From Neobacillus sp. DY30 (GTDB lineage Bacteria > Bacillota > Bacilli > Bacillales > Cytobacillaceae): a DNA stretch of 64,000 nucleotides. Where the stretch lies: the NCBI RefSeq assembly GCF_030123065.1, contig NZ_CP126093.1:3042001-3106000 (forward strand), given 5' to 3'. The notes under the pieces are model-generated. The model was given only the letters and a program-made list of their open reading frames with translations. It was not told the origin of the DNA and searched no databases. The translations under genes were made by a program, and so were the position numbers. Shown in pieces: positions 46,202 to 55,832 of this stretch. How positions within the stretch are numbered: position 1 is the stretch's first letter; every line of letters begins with the position of its first letter.

Positions 46202-47117
46202 CATGCCCATCAAGCTAGGTTAAAACGATTCCTTCAAAAATGAAAAAACGCTATGCTTTTCGTAAGAAGTTTACGAGAAATGATGGTGTTTTTTTATGAA
46301 TCCTATCATCTCTAGTGAACTAACACTTTTCGCACAAGAATTACAACGCTTTTTATCTCCAATAGTCCTTCAAGAAATCGCAAAACAAGTTGGTTTTGTA
46401 CAGTGATCTAGTAAGTATCAAGCAGATGAACTCATCGCTCTTTGCGTTTGGCTCAGCCAAGAAGTCGCTAGTACATCACTTACGCAACTATGTAGTCGTT
46501 TAGAGGCTTCGACGGGTGTACTAATGAGCCAAGAGGGACTAAATCAGCGCTTTAATCCTGCAGCTGTCACATTCCTCCGAGAAATCTTTACTTCACTCCT
46601 AACACAAAAACTCTGTTTAAATCAATCGCTTTCTTCAGACATGAATTGTGCTTTCGAATGTATTCGGATTTTAGATGCGACTGTGTTTAAGCTACCTGAT
46701 TCCTTCGCTACTGATTATCAAGGCTCTGAAGGGAGTAGTAATACTGCAGGGGTGAAAATCCAATTGGAATACGATTTATTTAAGTGGTCAATTTAAACGA
46801 TTTATTTTATTAAAGATTACTTTCCGTTACTGTTTCAAGCTATAGCAGTTGGAACAGAAGAACTTTTGAAAATTCTGCATCGTTTATATCAACTGCTCAA
46901 AAAGAACGGTCGTAAATGTCATCGGTATAAGGAGAAGACCGTCTTTGATATTCTAGGAGTTGTGTATGAAACGACGGTGAACCATAGATAAGCTGCCTAG
47001 AAAAACAACCTTGTTTTAAAAGGCTTTTTTGGTATTCCAACTTTTCCATCACTGGCTAGTGTTGAAACAAGGATCATTTCGTATCTAGAAATTTATGTTG
47101 TTAGCTTGATGGGTATG
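46202..47117 (+). mobile_element. IS231-like (IS4 family) deletion derivative, 916 bp
   Basis: The element begins CATGCCCATCAAGCTA and ends TAGCTTGATGGGTATG, giving 15 of 16 matching terminal inverted repeats of the IS231 type. An 11-bp direct repeat of the target (CGGCTGAACCC) flanks it, within the 10-12 bp known for the group. It is much shorter than a full IS231 (about 1.6 kb) because the centre of the transposase gene is deleted. Ends and target duplication are intact, so the sequence entered here by transposition. Confidence 0.88.
46296..46983 (+). pseudogene. IS4-family transposase, broken
   Basis: ATG 46296 starts NPIISSELTLFAQELQRFL, a typical IS231 N terminus. A TGA at 46404 (codon 37, usual Arg) interrupts it. 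The frame then runs on through IRILDATVFKLPDSFATDYQG (first catalytic aspartate) to QLEYDLF. A frameshift and a large deletion remove the second and third catalytic residues. The C terminus [15 protein letters not shown] ... [22 protein letters not shown] is present up to 46983. It cannot be active. Confidence 0.88.
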
Positions 47118-47128
47118 CGGCTGAACCC
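47118..47128. repeat. Right target-site duplication
   Basis: CGGCTGAACCC is identical to 46191-46201. Confidence 0.85.
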
Positions 47129-47577
47129 CTATATGGCCCTTTTTCATGCAAAATAACCGCAGATCCTTATTCTGGAAATGCACCGATTGGTTAATTACTG
47201 GTCGATACTCTTTTGTTTAAAATAATTTCAGAAATCCTATTACCTACAATGACTAATCTAAAGCAGCAATAGCACCTCCTACACCTGATTGGATTGACAA
47301 ATCCTCTAATCTTTTAACCGAACAACACCTAAATCACATTCTTTATATTAATGAGAAAATGTCAAGAACAAGATAGGCTAATTCTCCTTTCCAGTAGATA
47401 ATCCTACAAACAAAATAATACTATATAATAAATCAAGCCAAAAATGGTTTGTTGATATAATCAATTCATTCGCATAAAGAGACATTTTAAATACATTTTA
47501 TAAAGGAAGGCTTATATTTTATGAAAGGACAGACAGTCTATGGAGGTGGAAAGTCTTTATTAAAGGAGGGAAATTTT
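47129..47577. other. Gap without a recognised gene
   Basis: Only short frames such as PDWIDKSSNLLTEQHLNH near 47280-47370 are seen, without start or RBS. They may be the tail of a lost gene. Confidence 0.45.
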
Positions 47578-47826
47578 ATGGCGTATCTATGCTGTTTTTA
47601 CAAAAGTAATCACGGAAGGCCTGGAATTACCAAATGCACGACACAAGATTTTTGTCCTACTCAGGATGATTATACTCTAACACATCATCATGAGACTGAT
47701 CGGTGTGAAGAATGTCCGCCTGGAGGTGGAGTTATGAAAGCTTCGGGGTGTGATGAATGTTATCAAGGTGTTATGTATGACACTGATCCTACTTTATACG
47801 ATGATGATTTAAATAATAATCCGTAA
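47578..47826 (+). CDS. Small cysteine-rich protein of unknown function
   Basis: The 82 codons start at ATG 47578, seven bases after a strong AAAGGAGGG. The protein has cysteines in pairs (CCFYK, KCTTQDFC, CEECPPGGG, CDECYQG), histidines (HHHE) and an acidic Asn-rich tail, which suggests metal binding. The longer frame from 47521 lacks an RBS. A terminator follows. Confidence 0.65.
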   Translation: MAYLCCFYKSNHGRPGITKCTTQDFCPTQDDYTLTHHHETDRCEECPPGGGVMKASGCDECYQGVMYDTDPTLYDDDLNNNP

Positions 47827-47839
47827 AATGTAAAGATTT

Positions 47840-47870
47840 CCTCGAATAATAAAAGATTTATTATTCGGGG
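47840..47870 (+). terminator. Terminator
   Basis: CC(T)CGAATAATAAA / TTTATTATTCGGGG with a three-base loop lies just after the Cys-rich gene. Confidence 0.7.
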
Positions 47871-47922
47871 TTGTTCTTTAAAGCTTATCACTATTTAATG
47901 ACAAGAGCTTATGGACCTACTA

Positions 47923-48116
47923 ATGCTAGAAGTTGAACTAGATATCTTTTCAGGAAGACCCAATCCTGTATGGATTTTTCTGAGGTAGAATTGAAGGAAC
48001 TGCTTAATATATTATTATCTGTTCCTACATAAATTTCACCAGTGAATACGCCTGACGAACAGTTTAGCCTTGGTTTCCGTAGATTGATTGATATTCTTCG
48101 GAATATCTTCAATTAG
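47923..48116 (+). pseudogene. Decayed gene with the 'VELDIFSGRPNP' signature
   Basis: ATG 47923 opens MLEVELDIFSGRPNPVW, an N-terminal signature of a widespread hypothetical family. A frameshift follows, then FSEVELKELLNILLSVPT-TAA and ISPVNTPDEQFSLGFRRLIDILRNIFN. Only the first third of the family is left. Confidence 0.55.
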
Positions 48117-48602
48117 TTCCTTCACATTTTGCCCCTCCATTTTTAATTGAATTGTATAGTAACATAATGAATATATTCTTTTCCAATATGTATCTTTCCT
48201 CTCATTATTCAATTAAACTGACCTTAACTAATACCAATCGTTTTCAAATCAATCAAATTTACACAATACCTTATTCAATAATCTGGCCCTTTAATTAAAC
48301 AAAAAAGGGAAGGTGCCGTCTATTGCCTTGATTGTACATATTTCGACCATGTTGCTGCGCTACCCTATCTATGATAGAGTAAGCGGTAATTGGTAATTTC
48401 TACAAGGTGAATCGTCATTTGTTATGAGGTACTCATTACTCTTTCTGAAGATAGTGATTTTAGCTGGTGAAATTATTGAACCGGAGTAGGCCTGAAAATT
48501 TACGTATGTAATTGTCTATCATATAAAATTTGAAACTAATATAATATCTTAACGTATATCATCTTATAAAGTCATTGTTATATTTTCAATGGGGGAATAT
48601 TA
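48117..48602. other. Gap without a recognised gene
   Basis: AT-rich with no open frame of note. It ends in a GGGGGAA site for the next gene. Confidence 0.5.
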
Positions 48603-49238
48603 ATGGAAAAATCTCTTAGAATTGCAATTCTTGGGGGAACAGGCAAAGTAGGTCGTTACATTGCAGAAAAAGCGTTAGAAAGTGGCTTCCAAGTTCGTAT
48701 GCTTATTAGGAACCTAGATAAGTTAGCATATTTTGATAACAGAATTGAGATTATTAAAGGGGATGCTCAAAACATAGATTCTATTCGTTGTCTACTCAAA
48801 GATTGTAATATTGTCATAAATACCTTGGGACAACCTGTAAAGGATTTACCGATATATAGCAGTGTAACTAATAATGTTCTATCTATAATGAATGAATTTG
48901 CAATTAGAAGATATATTGGGGTTACAGGAGCATCTCTTAATATAGAAGGTGACAACAAGAAATTGATAAATAGAATTGGAGCAAAAATATTTGAAATCTT
49001 ATTTTCTAAGATGATGATAGATAAGAAAAAAGAACTAAGCATTCTTATAAATAGTAATATGGATTGGACACTTGTACGTTTACCATTTGTTATTGAAGGT
49101 TCAGAAACTGGTAATATAAAGGTAAATTTATCGGATATGGAAGGTACAAGAATTACTAATGCAGATATAGCAAAATTTATCATTAATCAGGTTAGTGAAA
49201 CGAAATATATAAGGAAAACTCCCTTTATTTCAAACTGA
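48603..49238 (+). CDS. NAD(P)-binding oxidoreductase, NmrA-like
   Basis: This 211-residue atypical short-chain dehydrogenase has the nucleotide loop ILGGTGKVGRYIAEKAL (GxxGxxG) at residues 9-25, NTLGQPVKD, and the YIGVTGASLN strand. The usual YxxxK catalytic pair is not obvious, as in NmrA and NAD(P)H-binding regulators. The C-terminal MDWTLVRLPFVIEG and ADIAKFIINQV are typical. Substrate unknown. It is a single-gene unit with an RBS GGGGGAA. Confidence 0.85.
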   Translation: MEKSLRIAILGGTGKVGRYIAEKALESGFQVRMLIRNLDKLAYFDNRIEIIKGDAQNIDSIRCLLKDCNIVINTLGQPVKDLPIYSSVTNNVLSIMNEFAIRRYIGVTGASLNIEGDNKKLINRIGAKIFEILFSKMMIDKKKELSILINSNMDWTLVRLPFVIEGSETGNIKVNLSDMEGTRITNADIAKFIINQVSETKYIRKTPFISN

Positions 49239-49516
49239 TTAGCGAAAGACAAAAAAAGGATAAGTAACAATAGAAAGAGAAATCAATTGGTTTAAGCACC
49301 TTTCTTTTGATAAAAAACAATATTAATCTTTATCAGAGCCCAAAAGTTAATGATGTTGCAGTCTCTTTGGCTATAGCATTTTAAATAGAATTTAAGTTTC
49401 CTAAAAAGTAACGCCTACGCGCATCATATTAGCAATGCTGCAATCATTTATCTCTAACCGAAGCACATTATTTTACCTTGTTACATTATTTAATCTTTAT
49501 GTAAGACTAGAAATAC

Positions 49517-49560
49517 AAAAAAATGCTTAGTTCCTAGTGTAAGAGAACCAAGCATTTTTT
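49517..49560. terminator. Bidirectional terminator
   Basis: AAAAAAATGCTT-GTTC / GAAC-AAGCATTTTTT, placed between converging genes. The rest of the 49239-49516 gap holds nothing that I recognise. Confidence 0.85.
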
Positions 49561-49564
49561 GTAT

Positions 49565-50641
49565 TTAAATAGTTTTCGCAGCAACAGCTACTTTTTGTCT
49601 CTTATCTTTCCGCGCCCATGCAATTACAATCGCGATAATCAAAGCAAATCCTAAGTATCCCATGGTGGAGTAAACTTTCCCAACAAGTGTTGTAAATCCT
49701 ACTAAACTTGCACCAAAACCGAGTAAGCCCGTAACAACGACTGCTGGCTTAAACGATTTATTTTCTGGCTTAATGAAACGAACGGTAAAGGAATAGAACA
49801 TCCCGACCGCTGTGTTATACATCATACCAAGAAGGGCAATCGCCATTAGCACGCCGACAGCCGGGTGAATCTGGTTAGCCAGTTCAAGTGTTGGCATGGC
49901 AATACCGGCAACAACATCAATTTTCACTAGCATGGCAATATGAATTAAAATAATTAAGGCACCCAGCATGATTCCTCCAAAGATCCCCCCCATGCCTGCT
50001 ACTTTACGGTCTTTCAATGTTCCACCCATCACAATCAATAATGCTGCGCCGGCTGCAATATTATAAGAAACATAGAGTAGGGCACCTACCAACCAGCTGG
50101 ATGCTCCTGAAGCTTGTTCCTTTGCTAGTGCATCTGCTTCAGCGAGAGAAATGTCCATTGTAAAGATGGAATAAAGTAAAATGGCAAAGATGATCACCAT
50201 TAAATACGGTGTCACCAAGGCAATTAAGTTGATAATATTTTGTACATTTAATAATAAGGTTAGGATAGTGGCAACTACCATAATGATGCTGCCAATCATG
50301 GGACTTATGCCAAACATTTGCTCAAATGTTGAACCAGCGCCTGCAAACATGACTACTGCAACACCAAATAAGAAGAAGGTAATCAGTACGTCAAAAATGA
50401 ATCCGATATAACGGCCGCCTAAATAATAAATAACCCCTTTATGAGAAGCTGTCTGTAAATCTGTTCCCAGCTGTGCAAGTGTATACCCTAAAAACATAAA
50501 GAATAGGGTAGCAAGGACTCCGCCAACCGTTCCCCAAATGCCAAAGCTAGTAAAATACTGCATGATTTCTTGTCCTGAAGCAAAGCCGGCCCCAACGATC
50601 AGACCGACGAATGCTCCACCGATTTGTAAGCTTCTCTTCAT
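49565..50641 (-). CDS. YkvI-family membrane transporter
   Basis: This integral membrane protein of about 358 residues has roughly ten membrane segments. The first (LQIGGAFVGLIVGAGFASGQEIMQYF) has the unwound glycine-rich start seen in LeuT-fold carriers. It belongs to the YkvI-type branch of uncharacterised transporters. I start at MKRSLQ (50641, with GGAG nine bases upstream) rather than the ATG overlapping the previous stop. As the last gene of the D-amino-acid operon, it may import amino acids. Confidence 0.8.
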   Translation of the reverse strand: MKRSLQIGGAFVGLIVGAGFASGQEIMQYFTSFGIWGTVGGVLATLFFMFLGYTLAQLGTDLQTASHKGVIYYLGGRYIGFIFDVLITFFLFGVAVVMFAGAGSTFEQMFGISPMIGSIIMVVATILTLLLNVQNIINLIALVTPYLMVIIFAILLYSIFTMDISLAEADALAKEQASGASSWLVGALLYVSYNIAAGAALLIVMGGTLKDRKVAGMGGIFGGIMLGALIILIHIAMLVKIDVVAGIAMPTLELANQIHPAVGVLMAIALLGMMYNTAVGMFYSFTVRFIKPENKSFKPAVVVTGLLGFGASLVGFTTLVGKVYSTMGYLGFALIIAIVIAWARKDKRQKVAVAAKTI

Positions 50642-50655
50642 CGAAACCAACTCCA

Positions 50656-51762
50656 TTATTTGTAATTTTTCTTCGCGACTGTAAATGATTCCACTGCTTC
50701 CCGGTCGACTTCGTAGCCAATTCCTGCTGTTTGAGGCACTTCGATATAACCGTTTGCTGCTACCACTTCAGGCAGGATAATATCTTTTTCCCAATAACGA
50801 TTAGAGCTGGCTGTGTCTCCAGGTAAAATAAAGTTGGATAACGTTGTTAGTGCAACATTATGAGCTCGTCCAATACCTGATTCGAGCATCCCGCCGCACC
50901 ATACTGGAATGCCATTGGCTTCACAGTAATCATGGATTTTTTTCGCTTCTGTTAATCCGCCGACACGGCCGATTTTAATATTAATAATTTTTGTACTGCC
51001 AAGTTCTACCGCTTTGCGCGCGTCCTCTAAAGAGTGAATACTTTCATCTAAGCAAATAGGGGTTTTAAGCACCTTTTGCAAATGTGAATGATCGATAATA
51101 TCATCGGATGCTAAAGGCTGTTCAATCATGGTTAATTCAAATTCATCCAGCTGTTTTAAAAGCTCTGCATCGTCTAAACGGTAGGCGGAGTTTGCGTCAG
51201 CCATGATCGCCACGTTCGGAAAGTTTTCTCGTAATGTACGCATGACATCCACGTCCCAGCCTGGCTTAATTTTTACTTTAATCCTTTTGTAGCCTTCCTT
51301 TACATACTCATCGACTAATGCAACTAAGTCATCAATGGACTTTTGAATACCAATCGAGATGCCGACTTCAATTTTGTCCTTTTTCCCGCCAAGTGCGGAA
51401 GCGAGAGATTGATTGGTTTGCTGCGCGTAAATATCCCAAATCGCACCTTCAATCGTTGATTTCGCCATGTTATTTTTCCGAATAGGGGAGAATATTTCAC
51501 TTACTTCATCGGGATGGTTGATTTCTTTGTTTAAAATTAATGGAATTAAAAAATCCTCCAGCATATGCCAGTTTGTTTGTAAGGTTTCTTCGTTATACCA
51601 AGGGGAGTGGAATGCTACGGATTCACCCCAGCCAATCGTGCCGTCTTGATCTTTGGCTTCCAGTAATAAAAAGTCTTTATTGGTAAATGTCCCAAAGCTG
51701 GTTGTAAACGGTGCTTTTAATTTCATTTGTAAATGACGGATGGTAATATCGGTAATTTTCAT
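50656..51762 (-). CDS. N-acylamino acid racemase / o-succinylbenzoate synthase-like enzyme
   Basis: This 368-residue enolase-superfamily enzyme of the MenC/NSAR group has a capping domain [19 protein letters not shown], the acid/base lysine pair KVKIKPGWD (KxK) at about 163-165 and a second lysine in [10 protein letters not shown]. The metal ligands fall in [12 protein letters not shown] and LDESI. The neighbours are a GNAT and an M20 hydrolase instead of menaquinone genes. This points to N-succinylamino acid racemase activity, as in the Geobacillus D-amino-acid conversion operon. RBS GGAGGAG; its start overlaps the GNAT stop. Confidence 0.88.
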   Translation of the reverse strand: MKITDITIRHLQMKLKAPFTTSFGTFTNKDFLLLEAKDQDGTIGWGESVAFHSPWYNEETLQTNWHMLEDFLIPLILNKEINHPDEVSEIFSPIRKNNMAKSTIEGAIWDIYAQQTNQSLASALGGKKDKIEVGISIGIQKSIDDLVALVDEYVKEGYKRIKVKIKPGWDVDVMRTLRENFPNVAIMADANSAYRLDDAELLKQLDEFELTMIEQPLASDDIIDHSHLQKVLKTPICLDESIHSLEDARKAVELGSTKIINIKIGRVGGLTEAKKIHDYCEANGIPVWCGGMLESGIGRAHNVALTTLSNFILPGDTASSNRYWEKDIILPEVVAANGYIEVPQTAGIGYEVDREAVESFTVAKKNYK

Positions 51763-52574
51763 TGTGGTTCTCCTCCAAGTGCTAACGTTTCTATTTTTAC
51801 AAAAATGTATTCATTATAGGTTTCATATGGCTGTAATCGAACCGCCGCGTATCCCGCTTTAAATAAACGTTGGAATAGGGTACGTGTCTGCAAACGCCAG
51901 TCCATTGAAAGTTCTTGGCTAGATGCTTTAACGGACTGGAAATCCTTCGGCACTGCCAGGGAATAAGCAGGCTGTGTTAGTTCTTGTTCCTTGCCTGAAA
52001 CGAATACTGGTAGGTTTTCTTCATTAAATGTAAGAGAGTTTAAGGCAGCAGCGCCTTCGATCGTTGGTATATGGTTTTCAACCACATAAGGACTGGTTAT
52101 ATGCCAGTGCAGTTCAAAGCGGTCTGATGGCAATCCTTGATTAAAGCCGTCTTGCATTTCACCATAGCAATTTTCAACATAGGTATCACAAATACCATTC
52201 AATTTTGTTAAGTTTAAGTAACCGTTTCGGGTTTCGAGCGGATCGTACGTCCAGTGCATCCTGTCATAGCCTTTTACAATCGCAATTTCGCGCTGGGTAC
52301 GTTTGAGTTTTTCACCAATCCCTTGTGACCGGTAGTTTTTGTCAATCCCAAGCATATGGGAGCATAAATAGGGTTTTCCATCGCGAAAGCCTGCAAATCC
52401 ATAGCTAAAGCCGATTAATTGCTCGCCGTCATAGGCACCCACCATAATGCCACCGTTTTTTACTGCGGTTAACGTTTGGTGAGTCGGAATGGATTCTGTT
52501 CCCCAGACTTTCCATTCAAGCTCTTGAACTTGTTCCATTTCAGCAATTGTTTTTAATTCTCGAATTTCAATCAT
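51759..52574 (-). CDS. GNAT acyltransferase, probable amino acid N-succinyltransferase
   Basis: In this 271-residue protein the GNAT acyl-CoA loop is [29 protein letters not shown] (about 90-118), followed by [20 protein letters not shown]. It is larger than a standard GNAT and has a C-terminal domain. In Geobacillus and Bacillus clusters with NSAR and a desuccinylase, the homologous gene is the succinyl-CoA:D-amino acid N-succinyltransferase. The substrate is inferred from this context. Start and stop overlap both neighbours. Confidence 0.8.
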   Translation of the reverse strand: MIEIRELKTIAEMEQVQELEWKVWGTESIPTHQTLTAVKNGGIMVGAYDGEQLIGFSYGFAGFRDGKPYLCSHMLGIDKNYRSQGIGEKLKRTQREIAIVKGYDRMHWTYDPLETRNGYLNLTKLNGICDTYVENCYGEMQDGFNQGLPSDRFELHWHITSPYVVENHIPTIEGAAALNSLTFNEENLPVFVSGKEQELTQPAYSLAVPKDFQSVKASSQELSMDWRLQTRTLFQRLFKAGYAAVRLQPYETYNEYIFVKIETLALGGEPQ

Positions 52575-53707
52575 TTCTTTTCGCTTCTTTCTACTTGTTG
52601 TAACGCTAGCACCAATGCTCTTGTAATAATTTCAGCACCCGTTGGAAGGCGGTCCGTGTTAAATGTCATTTGTGGATGATGAAGTCCAGGTGTGACACCG
52701 CAGCCAAGTCCAAGCATGGTGGTTTGTAATTGTGGGTTAGAATAAGCATAAAAGTGGAAATCTTCGCCGCCAGGTGTGACCACTTCTGGTGTGCAGTTTT
52801 CTATCCCTGCTACATCGATAATCGCTTGCTTCATAATCGCCTTTGCTGTGTCATTTACTTGAGCTGCCGCAATATGAGCATCTACTTGGTAATCAATTTT
52901 TGCGCCGTACATTAAACTCACTGCCTCAATTACTTTCTCAAAGCCAATCGTTAAGGCTTCCATCGTTTCATTTTCTTGAGCACGTGCGTCAATACTAAAG
53001 GTTGCTGTCCCAGGAATAATATTTGTTGACGTGCCGCCTGCTTGTAGCTGGGTCATTTTAATAGAGGCTGACTGGGATGGACGAATCCAAAGACGTTTGA
53101 GCCCGTCAACTAATGCCGCAGCCACCTCGATGGCGTTCACCCCTTGCTCAGGCCGGGCCCCATGTGCTTCAACCCCATGAATCGTTCCTGTAAAAAGCTT
53201 TGCTGCCCCGTGATGCAATGCTGGCGCGTAAGTTCCATCCTGCAATTCAACAAGAGGGCGGACATGCGTCCCGAATAAAAATTGCAGAGAATCGACCACC
53301 CCTTGTTCCATAAGCGCCTTTGCTCCTTGTGCCTTTTCCTCTGCGGGTTGGAAAATAATGCGGACAGCACCAGGTAAAGTGGGTGCCAGTTCTTTCAGTA
53401 AAAAGATGGTGCCAAGTGCCATCGTCATATGTCCGTCATGCCCGCATGAATGATTGGCATGGAATTGACCATCTACTTCCTGCCAGAGGGCATCCATATC
53501 GGTTCGGAACCCTACTTTAGGTGTTCCTTTCCCAATGTCTACATATAAGCCAGTCATATGTTCAAATGTATGGGGTTCGAATCCTTCTTGTCGAAGGAGA
53601 TTCGCGAGATAGGATGTGGTTTTAACCTCGTTCCAGCTTACTTCGGGATTCTCATGCAAATGCTTGAAAATTTGTTGTAACCGTTCTGCTAATTGTTGAT
53701 CTGTCAT
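52571..53707 (-). CDS. M20-family amidohydrolase, probable L-desuccinylase
   Basis: This M20 metallo-amidohydrolase of about 378 residues has the metal ligands in GFRTDMDALWQ and HSCGHDGHMTMALG, and FQPAEEKAQGAKAL, GTHVRP and PGGEDFHFYA. The substrate-domain residues are in VEAHGARPEQGVNAIE and TSTNIIPG. The M20D subgroup removes acyl groups from amino acids. In this operon it would release the L-amino acid from N-succinyl-L-amino acid. ATG 53707 is nine bases after GGAG; ATG 53722 overlaps the regulator stop. Confidence 0.85.
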   Translation of the reverse strand: MTDQQLAERLQQIFKHLHENPEVSWNEVKTTSYLANLLRQEGFEPHTFEHMTGLYVDIGKGTPKVGFRTDMDALWQEVDGQFHANHSCGHDGHMTMALGTIFLLKELAPTLPGAVRIIFQPAEEKAQGAKALMEQGVVDSLQFLFGTHVRPLVELQDGTYAPALHHGAAKLFTGTIHGVEAHGARPEQGVNAIEVAAALVDGLKRLWIRPSQSASIKMTQLQAGGTSTNIIPGTATFSIDARAQENETMEALTIGFEKVIEAVSLMYGAKIDYQVDAHIAAAQVNDTAKAIMKQAIIDVAGIENCTPEVVTPGGEDFHFYAYSNPQLQTTMLGLGCGVTPGLHHPQMTFNTDRLPTGAEIITRALVLALQQVERSEKK

Positions 53708-53712
53708 CTTTT

Positions 53713-54582
53713 TCAACTCCATCGATCTGCTATAAAACTGTTTTGAAAGTCATCGTACTTCACCCGTTGCGTGTTGTAGTATTCTGGATCGAATGTCATC
53801 ATTCCAGTTACCAAAATATTTAAGAAGGAAACTAATGCTGGCATGAGGTCAATGGTCGACAGCTCAGCTTGTTCGAGAAAAAAGGCATAGTCACAATGCT
53901 TGTGAATAGGGGCCAGCCTTGAATCCGTAATCGCCAGTACGGGTATACCCCGTTCATGAAGTGCTGCAGCGATTTGAATGGGTTCCTTATAGTACCGATG
54001 CAAGGAAATAACTACGACAACGGAATGTTCATCAATTTCTTGCAAGGTACGAATTAGTTCTGCTGTTTCAGTTTGAAAGAGCTTCACATTCGGTCGAAGA
54101 ATATTCATCGTAAAATGAAGCCACTGTGCCGCCAACAATGATGCACCCGCACCAACGATATAAATATTTTTCGCCTCATGTAATTTACGCGTTGCTTCAG
54201 AAAATAATTGCTTATCAATTTGTTTGGCAATTCCGACAATTTTAGAGCTATCTTGGCTCATTCCATTTTCAATGAGACACTGGTCATCGAAAAGCTCTTT
54301 TTTCGAGGAAATATAATTTCCAAGGGTGGAGGTGGGTGTATGTTTAAAAACAAATAAGGTAATTTCTTTTTGCAGCTGCGCATATCCTTCAAGTCCCAGC
54401 GCATAGCAGAACCGAATCACCGTCGTTTCGCTTGTCCCAGCTTTATCACCGACTTCGGCGGCAGAATGCACTCCGATAAATGTCGGATTACTTAATACAA
54501 AATTAGCCACTTTCTGCTGTGCCTTGGATAGTTCATGAAAACGCAGTTCAATTTTATCTTTGATGGTTTGTGTAACCTCCAA
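53713..54582 (-). CDS. RpiR/MurR-family transcription regulator
   Basis: This 289-residue protein has an N-terminal HTH_6 domain (FHELSKAQQKVANFVLSNP, then TSETTVIRFCYALGLEGYAQLQKE) and a C-terminal SIS ligand domain (KNIYIVGAGASLLAAQWL, VVISLHRYYKEPIQIAAAL, VLAITDSRLAPIHKHCDYAF). RpiR regulators usually sense phosphosugars; here the operon suggests an amino acid or derived ligand. Translation starts at TTG after GGAGAGG. It is the first gene of the minus-strand operon and probably regulates it. Confidence 0.88.
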   Translation of the reverse strand: MEVTQTIKDKIELRFHELSKAQQKVANFVLSNPTFIGVHSAAEVGDKAGTSETTVIRFCYALGLEGYAQLQKEITLFVFKHTPTSTLGNYISSKKELFDDQCLIENGMSQDSSKIVGIAKQIDKQLFSEATRKLHEAKNIYIVGAGASLLAAQWLHFTMNILRPNVKLFQTETAELIRTLQEIDEHSVVVVISLHRYYKEPIQIAAALHERGIPVLAITDSRLAPIHKHCDYAFFLEQAELSTIDLMPALVSFLNILVTGMMTFDPEYYNTQRVKYDDFQNSFIADRWS

Positions 54583-54610
54583 AAGAAGCCTCTCCTTTTA
54601 TTGGCAATAT

Positions 54611-54630
54611 AATGAAGTCTAAACTTCATT
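54611..54630. promoter_or_regulatory. Palindromic operator candidate
   Basis: AATGAAGT-CTAA-ACTTCATT is a perfect 8-bp inverted repeat with a 4-base spacer, 29 bases upstream of the RpiR start. It is a plausible autoregulatory site. Confidence 0.55.
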
Positions 54631-54819
54631 TTTAATGTTTTTAACCTTATCATAATTTTCAGACAAATACAATAAATATTCTGAAATTTCTTATTTGCTG
54701 AATATAAAAATTTTAGTTTGACACCGAATTGTATGTATTCCTTCACTAATAAAGGAAAAATAATGGGTGTTGTCGAAATAGTAATTGGAAACAAAAACAA
54801 GAACAGGTGTATCATAAGA

Positions 54820-54837
54820 ATGAAGTTTTTACATCAT
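54820..54837. promoter_or_regulatory. Second, imperfect operator candidate
   Basis: ATGAAGT-TTTT-ACATCAT has the same left half and spacing as the site at 54611 with one changed base in the right half. It lies just upstream of the diverging gene at 54864. Confidence 0.35.
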
Positions 54838-54863
54838 CATGATTTATTTAGGGGAGAAGAATT

Positions 54864-55439
54864 TTGTCAAAAGAATTGTTAAACAAATATACAGCAGAGG
54901 TTTTGGGTGTTGTAATTAACCAGCCCCATTGGAAAAAGGACGAGCTTACCAACAGACTTAAACAAGTATTAGATGAAATGAGACAAAATGCAGGATCACA
55001 GGAAGTATACTTAGAGTCGATCTTAAGAAACGTAACATTCCTATTCGAAAATACAAGACGTGCAATTTCTTTATTAAAGTTATGTATTGAAGAAGAAAAG
55101 TTTATGACCCAAGAAAGCTTTCAACAAGCCATGGTAGAGTTTCCTAAACTAGTAAACGAGTCTAATTTTTTCGTTGAAAATATGCCTCGTTTTAAGGAGC
55201 TTGTTTATAAAGGTTCAACGATAGAAGAGCAAGTAGCCCATGCTGAATCGGTTTACTGTAATAGTAAGCTGGTTAACGACATGGCGGTTGATTTTATTGG
55301 AACATTCTTGCATCCGAATAACAGAGAATTTATGACCAACTTTATGGAGTATGCTTCAGATGTCATCGTGGATATAGTCATGCAATTTTGTAGAAATTAT
55401 TCCCGTCTCATGATAGAAGAAATGCACTTAAAGAACTGA
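54864..55439 (+). CDS. Helical protein of unknown function
   Basis: This 191-residue, all-helical, soluble protein (SKELLNKYTAEVLGVVINQP, HWKKDELTNRLKQVLDEM, then FIGTFLHPNNREFMTNFMEYASDVIVDIVMQF) has no recognised domain. Start TTG follows GGGGAG. A degraded copy of its N-terminal region appears at 57178-57245. It diverges from the D-amino-acid operon. Confidence 0.65.
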   Translation: MSKELLNKYTAEVLGVVINQPHWKKDELTNRLKQVLDEMRQNAGSQEVYLESILRNVTFLFENTRRAISLLKLCIEEEKFMTQESFQQAMVEFPKLVNESNFFVENMPRFKELVYKGSTIEEQVAHAESVYCNSKLVNDMAVDFIGTFLHPNNREFMTNFMEYASDVIVDIVMQFCRNYSRLMIEEMHLKN

Positions 55440-55487
55440 GTTAGATAAAAAGAGACTAAAGTAATCTTTAAATAAAAATTAAGTGTA

Positions 55488-55516
55488 AGAGCTCATTCGA
55501 ATGAGCTCTTTTTGTT
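55488..55516 (+). terminator. Terminator
   Basis: The palindrome AAGAGCTCATTC / GAATGAGCTCTT is followed by TTTTTGTTATAGA. The same module recurs at 59593. Confidence 0.85.
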
Positions 55517-55832
55517 ATAGACATAAATGGAAGTTCTAAAGGTTGTTTTCTTAATATTTCACCAATCTCAGGTCAGATTGTGGAACAAAAAATGTAAAGG
55601 TAAATGCAAATGATTGCGTGACCTAGTTGAGTTTTTGACGTTCTCTAAGCCTATTAGGATTAAAAAAACAAAAAGTTCAAGCCCTCTTTATCAAAATTTA
55701 GAAATATGCAATCTTTACCAAATTTACATTAATAATTTACAAAGCATAAACACAGAATTAAAACTTCCTTGTTACTCTTTTTATAGATTTACTTTCTATA
55801 TATATTTCTATAAAGGGATGGGGAGATTTATT
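55517..55832. other. Leader region of the phosphoesterase gene
   Basis: No gene is supported. The frame of the downstream gene is open back to 55614, but it has low-complexity content and no RBS before 55833. Confidence 0.5.

Noticed and set aside
46524..46796. Independent 90-codon gene
   Set aside because: It is the same frame as the IS4-family transposase that starts at 46296 and is separated from it only by an in-frame TGA.
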